From: Suillus spraguei
Lineage: Eukaryota > Basidiomycota > Agaricomycetes > Boletales > Suillaceae
Direction of reading: 5' to 3'
DNA: 64,000 bases
NCBI GenBank assembly: GCA_016800925.1
Contig: JABCPU010000043.1
Span: forward strand, 124,001 to 188,000
In this document: positions 45,174-54,060 of the stretch, piece by piece
How the letters are laid out: the number at the start of each line of letters is the position of its first letter
Position numbering within the stretch: position 1 is the stretch's first letter
Notes under the pieces: model-generated
What the model saw: the letters and a program-made list of their open reading frames with translations, nothing else
Databases searched by the model: none
Told to the model about the DNA's origin: nothing
Made by a program: the position numbers and the translations under genes

Positions 45174-45475
45174 TAGCACCCACCTCTGACCAATGCAACT
45201 AGCGCACTCTGCGCTAGGAGACCGATACGCACGGGCCGCCACTCTTGATAGAGCGCCCATCGCAGACACCACTCAAGTTCCTTAGCGCCTGGCTAGGTCG
45301 CTAACAAAAGATTCAAGTTACCTTTTACTCGCTATGCTGCCCAGCTAGCTGAGATAGGATACTCAACCCCGAACCCTGAACCCTGACAAGAGGACACTGA
45401 ATTAAGCCCCTTGAGGAACGCGCACACCAATAATGCTTTCCTACCCCTGCTGCTGAAGCAAGACAGCTCAGGACC

Positions 45476-46501
45476 ATGCACCCCCAAACCCAGAACAATA
45501 TCATGTCTGGCTCCGCAGCAACAATGACTCCCGTCGCTAAGGCAATTGGTCCTGAACTTAAGGCAGGAATGCCCTCTAAGTTTGATGGTGACCCAACCGA
45601 CGCCATGCGTTGGTTATACACTGTGATGACCTACCTCGGGTTGAACAGAGCGCTCTACCCCTCCAACGAACACTGGGTCTGCATCACCCTCTCCTATATG
45701 ACAGAAGGCACTGCTCATACCTGGGCGCTCAACACCTATGCCAAGGCCTACAAGACCAACCCTCCCCAGTTCGGCAAATGGGAAGACTTTGTGAAGGACT
45801 TCAAGAGCGCCTTCAACCCCCACAACAAGAAAGTTGATGCTATGGTGAAGATTGCCAAGGTCAAACACACCGGCACTCTTACGGACTACATCACAGAGTT
45901 CAAAACTCTGACGATGCATGCGAGCATCAAGGAAAGCTCGGTCCTCATCCACTTCTTCGAAGCTGGACTCAAGGAACCCCTCCACCGTGCCATCTGTCAG
46001 ATGGAAACCATCCCCACCACCATCAATAAATACTACTCTGCCGCTGTCAAGTTGAATGCCAACTATGAATGTGGAGTGGCCATGCGCAACGTAGTTGCCA
46101 AGAACCACTCCCACTACAAGCCCTCTCTCCAGAGGCCGAACAATGCTAAATGTGACCCTGACGCCATGGACATCAACATGACATGCCAAGAGCGTGAGAA
46201 ATACATGAAGGATGGCCTCTGCTTCAAATGCGGAAAGCGCAGCCACCATGCCAGTGACACTGCCTTCCACCCGAAGGTCCGACACAGAGATGATGACAAG
46301 AAAGGAAAGAATTTGGTAAGGGATGAAGTCCCTGATGACGAAGATTCTGATGAAGACACTTCCGATATGGAAGTCAAGAGGGTCAAAGCTAGAAAGCTTG
46401 CCCTGAAGAAGACCAAGACACCTAAGGGCGCACAGACTCCAAAGAAGATTAAAAAGACTCCAGCTGAGTCTTCGAAAGAGGATGAGGCGGAGGATTTTTA
46501 A
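45476..46501 (+). CDS. Ty3-like gag protein
   Basis: 341 residues, intact. The middle shows the capsid-type pattern of Ty3 gag (FDGDPTDAMRWLYTVMTYL, WEDFVKDFKSAFNP, LTDYITEFKTL, LIHFFEAGLKEPLHRAI). A zinc knuckle follows at about residue 249, CFKCGKRSHHASDT, whose last Cys is Thr, so it is incomplete. The acidic/lysine-rich tail (DDEDSDEDTSDMEVKRVKAR) is unusual. The next frame, pol, starts at an ATG at 46519, 18 bp after the stop. Confidence 0.85.
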   Translation: MHPQTQNNIMSGSAATMTPVAKAIGPELKAGMPSKFDGDPTDAMRWLYTVMTYLGLNRALYPSNEHWVCITLSYMTEGTAHTWALNTYAKAYKTNPPQFGKWEDFVKDFKSAFNPHNKKVDAMVKIAKVKHTGTLTDYITEFKTLTMHASIKESSVLIHFFEAGLKEPLHRAICQMETIPTTINKYYSAAVKLNANYECGVAMRNVVAKNHSHYKPSLQRPNNAKCDPDAMDINMTCQEREKYMKDGLCFKCGKRSHHASDTAFHPKVRHRDDDKKGKNLVRDEVPDDEDSDEDTSDMEVKRVKARKLALKKTKTPKGAQTPKKIKKTPAESSKEDEAEDF

Positions 46502-46518
46502 ATAGGAGTACTGTAGCA

Positions 46519-47716
46519 ATGTCAGTCACTCCCAAGTGTGCTCTGTATACTAAATGTGTTGGCAAATCGAACGAGTTTCGAGTTCCTGTCACCCTTTTAG
46601 TGCAAAGAGTGCGAAAACCATTACATCTACTGCCATAATCAACTCTGCACTGGAGGATCATTTATTGATTCCTCCTTCATGCGGAACCACAAAATCCATA
46701 CACATCGACTCAGACACCCCTTCCACATCACCACTGTTGATGGAAGTCACTTGAAGGCTTGGAAGGTCTCCCGCTACTGCACCCTGTTTATCCGCCTTGA
46801 CAAACGGGTCATGTATGGAAAGTTCAATGTCACCCAACTTTCCAAATGCGACGACATCTTGCTCAGAAAGCCATGGCTTTCCGCGATGAACCCCAACATT
46901 GACTGGGTGTGTGACACCATTGCCTTATGTGCAACCGCGTGTTCATGAACCATTGAGCACATACTCAACTGAAAGTGTGCGTCTCACGGCACGCCCGCCT
47001 ATGTATTCCGAGGCGTGACCTCTATCGAGGAAGAAGAAGATGGTGAAACATTCGCCCCCCTCAGAACGTTGGACCCAACCCTTGACCACATTCTTGAACA
47101 GATAAGTGCCAAGAAGCACAAGAAGAAGAAGAACAAGAAGAAGAAGAGAAACGGACCCCCGGGTCTAAAACCCACCAAAGATGATCTCCCTGACTTTAAA
47201 AAGTATGAGGATGTCTGGGTTGGCAATACCCAGATGTGCCAGAAGGTGGATGACATCGCCACCTACCCCCTGACCGATGACAAAGTACTCATCAAGTATT
47301 CCCCTGACGTGACCTCTGTGCACGTCATTGAAAACCTTGACCTCGACACTCCGCTCACCCGAGATGGAACCTCGAAGAACGAAATGAATCGCATGAGCAA
47401 ACCTCTGCGAAACATTTGGATCCTGGAAGCCTCCAAGGATCTCATCAAGACAAGCAACAAAGCTCAAGAATTCACTATTGAAGCGAACCAAGAAAAGATG
47501 AAGAAGACATTCGAGGAACTCATCCCCTCATACCTCCATGACTTCACCGACATCTTCGCAAAAGATGGGCTCAACCAGCTTCCCCCATCTCGACCTGGAG
47601 TTGACCACCAGATTGAAATGAAGCCTGGTTTCATTCCAAAGAGCTCCAGGGCGTACCCCCTCTTCCCGAAGGAAACCGAGGCTGTCAAAGATTTCCTTGA
47701 CGAACACTTGAAATGA
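46519..47716 (+). pseudogene. Ty3 pol remnant: protease, linker, start of reverse transcriptase
   Basis: Begins MSVTPKCALYTKC at 46519. The protease region is broken: the expected DSGATG site reads NSA with a lost stretch, and GGSFIDSSF follows in another frame (46640-46680). A lysine-rich run (KKHKKKKNKKKKR) and the reverse transcriptase entry (FTDIFAKDGLNQLPPSRPG, HQIEMKPGFIPK, YPLFPKETEAVKDFLDEHLK) are in the frame 47015-47716. It ends in a stop exactly where the nested fragment begins; the rest of the polymerase is deleted. Confidence 0.8.
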
Positions 47717-48773
47717 CAAAGGAGTAAAAGACGCACCACAGTATAAAAAGGGAGACAAAGTCTGGCTAGATGCAAAAAACATTAAACAACGTCGTCCAAG
47801 TCAAAAATTGTCAGATCGTCGTCTTGGGCCCTTTGAAATACTAGAGAAGATTGGCGAAGTGAACTATAAATTGAAATTACCGGCAAATTATCAGATCCAT
47901 CCAGTTTTTCACGTTCAATTACTCACTCCATACTATGCATCTCAAATGATCCCTCATTCTCAACCCACCCGACCACCTCCTGACATAGTTGACGATCAGG
48001 AAGAATTTGTTGTAGAAGAAGTATTAGATAGCCGATTATTCCGAGGAAAGCTACAATACCGAGTAAAATGGGAAGGATATCCGATAGAAGAATCGACATG
48101 GGAACCAGAGGAAAACGTTAAGAATTCCCTGATTCTTATAGTGGAGTTTCATAAAAAGAATCCCATGGCGGCTAAAACCAAAAGAATTCAAGGCTCTATA
48201 CTTAATTCGGAAGATTTCAAGAAATGGAGAACGCATAACATCAGACCTTCATACATTCGCGATGATGCTCATCCTAGAGAGGGGGTAATGTCATGAATTC
48301 CAAATACAAATCATTATTCTTTTCTCAATTTCTCTAAAGTGTCTAAACCCAGCACTAAGACAAACCCAAATCCTATTGAAATCCCCATATCCGCTTCTAT
48401 AACCAAACTTCCTGATGAAGATGAAGAGATCTTTTATGATGCTATTGGATAAGATAAGATAAGATAAGATAAGATAGTATCACGTGATCTTAGAACCTTC
48501 TAGAATATGATGTCATAACAATGTCACAACTATCACATCGTACGATTCTCGTTTCTATTTTATGATTGGCTAGTAGTTTCAAACTCAGTTTACATCTCAG
48601 TTTCAATATGTGTATATAGTTAGCTAGTTTCGTTGTAGTAGTTCTTTAGATCAAACCTCTTGTATCTACAACTGTAGCAATCCAAGACGTCCTTGCTCCT
48701 CTTTCTTTTTGTGAAAACCTTAGTTTGAGTCCTAGTCTCTGCCCTTGCGTTAATTCGTTTGTGGGTTGTGACA
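47717..48773 (+). mobile_element. Nested fragment of a second Ty3 element: integrase end, chromodomain, 3' LTR
   Basis: 47718-48296 encodes an integrase C-terminus (YKKGDKVWLDAKNIKQRRPS, LGPFEILEKIGEVNYKLKLP, HPVFHVQLLTPY) and a chromodomain (VVEEVLDSRLFRGKLQYRVK, WEGYPIEESTWEPEENV), ending MS-stop. Its AT-rich codons differ from the host element's GC-rich ones. A polypurine tract GAGAGGGGGTAA precedes an LTR of 485 bp (48289-48773; TGTCA...TGACA) containing five GATAA repeats. The 5' part and its LTR are missing. Confidence 0.85.
48289..48773 (+). repeat. 3' LTR of the nested Ty3 fragment
   Basis: Begins TGTCATGAATTCC directly after the polypurine tract and ends GGTTGTGACA. Ends are 5-bp inverted repeats. 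It joins at 48774 to the resumed integrase tail of the host element (frame FHASELSSYQ). Confidence 0.8.
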
Positions 48774-49050
48774 TCACTCCACATTCCACGCCTCTGAGCT
48801 ATCGTCCTATCAGGACACAGAGATACACGGACTGAACTACACTGAACCCCCACCTGACATCGTCAATGGGGAAGAATACTATGAAATCAAGGCAATCCTC
48901 CAACACACTGGAATCGGCAAGCGCTGCCGCTACCTAGTCACCTGGGGAGGATATCCTGATTTGGAGTGCACCTGGATCTTGGAGAAAGATTTAGGATCCG
49001 CAGCGGAGATCCTGGAGGACTATAAGAGATGCTTGAAACTGGCCAAATGA
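48774..49050 (+). pseudogene. Host element integrase tail and chromodomain
   Basis: FHASELSSYQDTEIHGLNYT, EPPPDIVNGEEYYEIKAIL and a chromodomain core (CRYLVTWGGYPDLECTWILE) run in one frame to a TGA at 49048-49050. This is the end of the host element's pol after the nested fragment. Chromodomains target integration of such elements to particular chromatin. Confidence 0.8.
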
Positions 49051-50417
49051 CTCATCGCCCCTTGACCATTCCCCACCAACACCATACCATAGCCAGCATG
49101 TCTCAATCGTCTTTGTCCTCCTCCACCTCCTCCCTCTCCAGCGCCTCCAGCCTTGCATACTCCTCACCGTTTGCCCTCCCGGAAACCCTGGAGCAGATCC
49201 AATCTATGTGGAAAGCCGTCATCCTTGACCCACAATATGCTATGCACCTTGACTCCTACGTCTCGTGCACCAACAATGTCGTGCTTAAAGAGCTAGTCCT
49301 CATCCTGAGGACCACCGAACTCCTCATGACCCCTGGCGCCATCGCCGACAACGCCCTTGCTATGCGCTACATACAAGGCACTATTGAGAAGGCGACCATT
49401 CACCTTATCAGTACCAAGAACTTCTCAGTCATTCTGAAACTTGACGCTGAGCACGCGTTTAACACACCACCCAACGACCTCAGTGTTGTTGACCGCCCTC
49501 ACACCATTGGTGGTGATATTATCACTGCTGAACCAGTCGTCATCCATCACCAACCTGTGGCATTCATTCCATCCCCGCCCCCTTCGCTCGCCTCTACAGA
49601 GTCGCTAAACAACTATGACAATTACCCCATCGACCCACACTACGAACCCCCCAGCTCTGCCTTGTTCAACAAGGTTTTATCTGCAACCATCACAGGCGCA
49701 ACTGACCAAGCGGTCATTGACACCATCTTCCCTTTGGATCTCAAAACTGAGATGCTCGAAACCTTCACCCATCACAATGATATCCCCGACCTTGTCCTTG
49801 ACAATCCCGCTTGCACATCCCCCGAACCACTTCCCATACCTGAACCCCAGGTAGAACCTACCACGCCAAACAACTCTTGCATGTCACCGAAACCCATCCA
49901 TCACAAACTCACCCACTCCCTGAAGCACTCCTGCATTCAAAAGCGCAATGCTGCAAACACCATACTATCCATTGGACTCGCACCTATCGAAGTCGTGCGC
50001 CCTCATCGCTCCCCCTATTCCAATCGCACAGATGCGCAACAGTCAGTTGACATCGCGCAGATGGAAGCAACCAAGACGACTCAGACCCATCGGGCTAACG
50101 TCGTCTGCCACGTATGTTCAATCTATGGACACAAGCAGCGCCACTGCACCCAGTACTTCTGTCGCATTTGCAGGAAATTTGCGCCAGGACACCTCACAGA
50201 CTTCTGCCACATGCTCAATGGGCGTCCCTTACTGCACAAGAAACCTGGAGATCACGGGTATTACCCGGAGTTGCGAAAGTTAGAAGCAGCTTACGACCAA
50301 GCTGCTGCTGCCGAAAAACAACAGCTTGTACTCAACGCAGCTGAGGCAGAAGAATGGCTTGCAGATGTCTCACTTGACTCTGCATGGTTCAAAGGTGGCA
50401 ACCACAGCGATGATTGA
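49047..50417 (+). CDS. Third ORF of the long-LTR element, two zinc knuckles, unknown function
   Basis: 456 residues from the ATG at 49047, which overlaps the pol stop as ATGA; an in-frame ATG six codons earlier (49029) is the other option. It is Ser/Pro/Thr-rich at the N-terminus (SSLSSSTSSLSSASSLAYSS). A middle region looks helical (LEQIQSMWKAVILDPQYAMH, ELVLILRTTELLMTP). Two knuckles follow: C354-C357-H362-C367 (CHVCSIYGHKQRHC) and C372-C375-H382-C387 (CRICRKFAPGHLTDFC). The C-terminus is Ala/Glu-rich and helical. It lies where env-like or extra ORFs occur in other LTR elements, but has no signal peptide or membrane helix. It is intact although pol is wrecked. A nucleic-acid-binding or second gag-like role is inferred. 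Confidence 0.8.
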   Translation: MTHRPLTIPHQHHTIASMSQSSLSSSTSSLSSASSLAYSSPFALPETLEQIQSMWKAVILDPQYAMHLDSYVSCTNNVVLKELVLILRTTELLMTPGAIADNALAMRYIQGTIEKATIHLISTKNFSVILKLDAEHAFNTPPNDLSVVDRPHTIGGDIITAEPVVIHHQPVAFIPSPPPSLASTESLNNYDNYPIDPHYEPPSSALFNKVLSATITGATDQAVIDTIFPLDLKTEMLETFTHHNDIPDLVLDNPACTSPEPLPIPEPQVEPTTPNNSCMSPKPIHHKLTHSLKHSCIQKRNAANTILSIGLAPIEVVRPHRSPYSNRTDAQQSVDIAQMEATKTTQTHRANVVCHVCSIYGHKQRHCTQYFCRICRKFAPGHLTDFCHMLNGRPLLHKKPGDHGYYPELRKLEAAYDQAAAAEKQQLVLNAAEAEEWLADVSLDSAWFKGGNHSDD

Positions 50418-50443
50418 TTCAGCAATGCATAAAAACAGGGTAA

Positions 50444-52629
50444 TGTTACAAGAACACCTTCTTGTGTCCCTACTATCATTGTCCTTCCTATGCATCGCCA
50501 TCTACTCTTGTCCCTTAGCATGGATCGTGGCAAACTTCTCAACCAAGGCAATGGCCTCAGGGCAAAGGTTGGAACCAAGGTCAAAGAGAGACATGCTGTA
50601 GCAAAGACAAGCAAGGCATCACGGGTACGCCAGTCATTTATAGCAGCTCCTCACTCGTAACCACCACATAACACACCTCGTGTTCATCATTATCCCCTTC
50701 CCACAATACCATGAGTTCACTGCCAACCACGCTTCGTAAACTCTGCACACCACGCATCACGCCACATGCTTGCAAGTCGCAGGAATGCTAAGTCTTACAT
50801 ACGGTATGTTTGACCTGGGACGGTCAATATTAAAAGTGCCCAGCGGATGTAGCAAGAAAAGTCACGCTGACCATCAAAACCCCGTTTTTGACAAGCGTCT
50901 TGTTAACGTCTGCAGTGGCAGCCGATGAATTTCCTTATAGCGACAAAATAGCCTTTTTGCTCTGCTAAGGTGGAACTGTTCCCCTCCCGTGAACCCTTAC
51001 CGGATCCTCATGCTGATGCCCTCATGTCCCATCCTATTCCGTCTAGAATCCATTGGTGCGTAGTTACCTCGCTTCCGCCATTACTAAACCTACAGCAGGA
51101 TTTACCTTACATCTCAAGGGGCCGCTGCATGCTGTGCACCTCATAATTAAGTACCCTGTTTATTTTCTTTCCCACTACCGGACTCGCATAGCTATCTTGT
51201 ACATGCTCGCATATGTTAAAAAGGACTGAACATACATACCATTACTTTTACTTCCCATTACATCCCTTCACTAGGACTTAGTATCTGAAACGCTCGCTAG
51301 TCGCAATCTATTTGCCCTTTGAACTTTTCTCCATTTGAACTTCGCTCATTGATTTAACCGCCGGTAACTTTACTGCTCAAAGTACCACACAACTTTCAAC
51401 TTCGCTACTCATAACTGGACCACGGCCAGTGATCTCGCTGGGTCATTTTCTCTCTCTTCTGCGTTCTTGCACATATGGAGTTGCCGTTACCACTACCGCA
51501 CTGCCGGTGGTAATAACATTTTCGTCTCGCCCAAGTAACCTTGTTCTTGCTCTTGCTAGCTAACCATTACAGCTATCCTTACTGCACGTGTACCGCTGAC
51601 ACCGTGCTAGTCCTGCTGATATACCGCTACTGCCGCTAACCTCAGAAGTCGGAATTCCTGTTGCCATATTAGTACTTCGTTGTTTCCTTCACACTAACTT
51701 TGAAGGAATTGCTTCTATTTGCAGTCCTCTTGGGTCGAACATCTCACTCACACCTTTAGTAGGATTAACGCTGCGCTTATACTTAGGCAAGCGCTAGTTT
51801 CTTTGTTTCACCGATGAGGCCTCCATCCTCATCCTCCGATACCTTGTCTGGCTTGCCATCATCACTCCCTACTTCGCCTATGCTCGTCTCCTCCATCATC
51901 ATTGAACACGCCCTCTTTGCATGCCTTCTCCCTCCTCCACGCCTATACACACCTCTCTCGCTTCACGCCCTTCAAGCACCTCCTCTGTGCTCATCGCATT
52001 ACCCTGTGCTTCAACACATGCACTCGCTCAGTTCATGGGAACCCCCTGTCTACTTTCAAGGATGTCTTGGTATCATGTTATGCTTTATCCTTTGACCGTT
52101 TACCTTTCTTGACTCGTGCGTCGCCTTATTGGCTCGTACTCTTTATACCTTCGGCTCCGCACTTATGACTCCTTCACACACATGCACATTCTCATTGGTT
52201 GATATGCCTCTGACTTGTCTACGAGCATGCATCCTCTTATTGGCTATCTGACTTCATACTTAATTCAGCGATATTTATATATTCGCGCTCCGCTTCAATC
52301 TTATGTATAAATACGTGCAGATAGCCTTTGTACTTCTTTAACTTGAATCTACTTGATCTTCGACCCTGAACTTCCTTTCGATAAGCTTCTCATAAGCTTA
52401 TCGTCTCTATTTGAACTTCATAGAAGCTCATTGCTTCTACATCTTTGATTGTTGTCAAGAACCTCATCTCTGTGACATAGGTCGTGAGACAGCACGTAGC
52501 ACCCACCTCCGACCAACACAACTAGCACACTCCATGCTAGGAGACCGATACGCACGGGCCACCGCTCTTGATAGAGTGCCTGTCGCAGACACCACTCAAG
52601 TTCCTTAGCACCTGGCTAGGTCACTAACA
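50444..52629 (+). repeat. 3' LTR, 2,186 bp
   Basis: Starts TGTTACAAGAACACC, ends CTAGGTCACTAACA, followed by the CATGC target duplication. It contains no gene. The TA at 52164-52165 is the uninterrupted counterpart of the left Tc1 insertion site in the 5' LTR. Pyrimidine-rich segments and TATAAATA (about 52305) are possible promoter parts. Confidence 0.9.
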
Positions 52630-52634
52630 CATGC

Positions 52635-53048
52635 AATGGGGTAAAATCAGGTACTGTATCATGCGGGGTACGTGGTGCTTATATCCTAAATTGTATGTAC
52701 TCGGAATACTCTAGGTGAGATCAGTAGTGCTCAAGTATAGTAACCACCGTATGTAAACATAGCACGAGGTGCTGCGGCACGAGGCAACATGTAATAAGAC
52801 TTGCCGTAGAATCAGTGATAACAAACATAAAACAAACAATGCACCAAATGGAGCTATGCGGACGCGGCAAGGACATGGAAGGACATTGGTATGTGGAATG
52901 AGGTGCAGTAGTCGGTATGGTGTGCAGTAAGTGTGGGATGCCGCTGGAAGTGCTAAAGGGGTAAGATGGCCATGGACAAGTGGTAACTCCTATAGATGTG
53001 AGACGAGTGTCAAAAGATAGAATTTTAAGCCTAGCGCCAATATGTTCG
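52635..53048. other. Gap between the two LTR elements
   Basis: About 410 bp, probably 3' flank or untranslated end of the copia element. No LTR matching the one at 58092-58325 was found here. Confidence 0.4.
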
Positions 53049-54060
53049 TTACAGCGCTTTTGTAAAGATGTCAGTAAGATTATCTTTTGATTTGATGTAA
53101 TGCAGTTTCAGACGACCTTCTTCGATGTGTTGGCAAATTGAGTGATGTTTAATGTTGATCTGTTTTACACACGCATGGAAAGACAAGTCCTCTGAAAGCA
53201 TGATGCTGCCTTTATTGTCGCAGAAGGGGAGTCGCTGACAATTGTGGGAAGCAGAGTTCACTGAGGAGAGTATGCAGCCACTTAACCTCTGAAGCAGTTT
53301 CCGATGCACCCACGAATTTGGCTTCACATGTGGAAAGTGACACTGTCTTCTGTTGCCATGCACTCCAAGTTATCATCCCACTGCCGAGGGTACAGCAGTA
53401 GCCACTACTGGAGTGTCAGGTGTCCACACAACTTGCAAGGTCACTGTCGGTGTAGCCTAAAAGGCATGCTGTATGTTCTCCGCTGAGTATAAGAGATAAA
53501 TCTCGTGAACCCTTGAGATAGCATATGACATGCTTGGCAGCTTCCCAGTGGACGCACCCATAACAGTCGAGGAACTTACATAGCTGTTGGACAGCATAAG
53601 CAATATTGGGGCACATCCCAGTTGCAAGGTACATGAGGGAGCCAACAAGCGAATGGTATGGAGTACGAGACATGAGTTCACAGTCTTCATCAGTGGAAGG
53701 TGCATGGTGTTTGTGGGAAAGGTGAAGGCCAGGCTCCATGGGGGTGGCGACAGGCACGACATCAACTAGGCCAAAGTGCTTTATGATCTTATTGATTAGT
53801 GCACATTGAGAGAGACTGACAGTGCGGGAGATCCGGTCATGCTCAGTAGCAATTCTGAGACAAAATTGGGCTTGACCCAGATCAGATACCATCTACTTAG
53901 TGCGCAGTTGTGACTTGAAGCCAGTGATGGCTGCCGTTGTGCTTCTGACGGTGAAGAAATCATCAACATGGATCATGACCAGGAGGATACTGGTGTCAGT
54001 ACGCTGGTAATAAATGCAGTGCTCACACTGGAGGCGAGTAAACCAACATGGAGCCCCTGT
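53049..54060 (-). pseudogene. Copia reverse transcriptase end and RNase H remnants
   Basis: HVDDFFTVRS (the RT catalytic VDD box, about 53960), DLGQAQFCLRIATE and PYHSLVGSLMYLATGMCPNI, then the RNase H part YTDSDLASCVDT and finally NIKHHSICQHIEEGRLKLHY with DNLTDIFTKAL. The pieces lie in at least three frames. The segment with the usual KSLYGLKQ motif is missing between this part and the pol frame upstream. Confidence 0.8.

Larger units (their letters stand above)
43166..45306 (+). repeat. 5' LTR, interrupted by Tc1 and internally shortened
   Basis: 43166-43240 matches 50444-50514, 43240-43571 matches about 51808-52165, and 45174-45306 matches 52497-52629. Without the Tc1 element it is about 540 bp against 2,186 bp for the 3' LTR. 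About 1.3 kb and 331 bp present in the 3' LTR are absent here. Confidence 0.9.
43161..52634 (+). mobile_element. Long-LTR Ty3-like retrotransposon with nested insertions and 5-bp TSD
   Basis: The element proper is 43166-52629. It begins TGTTACAAGAACACC and ends GGTCACTAACA (TGTTA/TAACA inverted ends). The 5-bp direct repeat CATGC flanks it exactly (43161-43165 and 52630-52634). Order: 5' LTR, gag, damaged pol, a chromodomain tail, a third ORF, polypurine tract (AAAAACAGGGTAA, 50431-50443), 3' LTR. A Tc1 transposon sits in the 5' LTR and a fragment of another Ty3 element in pol. Protease, reverse transcriptase, RNase H and most of integrase are lost or broken, so it cannot move by itself. Confidence 0.93.

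Noticed and set aside
45614..46519. Long minus-strand open frame of about 300 codons opposite gag
   Set aside because: It is antisense to a clear Ty3 gag with capsid and zinc-knuckle patterns; composition alone explains it.
48447..48475. GATAA tandem repeat as a regulatory array
   Set aside because: Five short units inside an LTR of a broken Ty3 fragment; a simple microsatellite is sufficient, although GATA-factor sites cannot be excluded.
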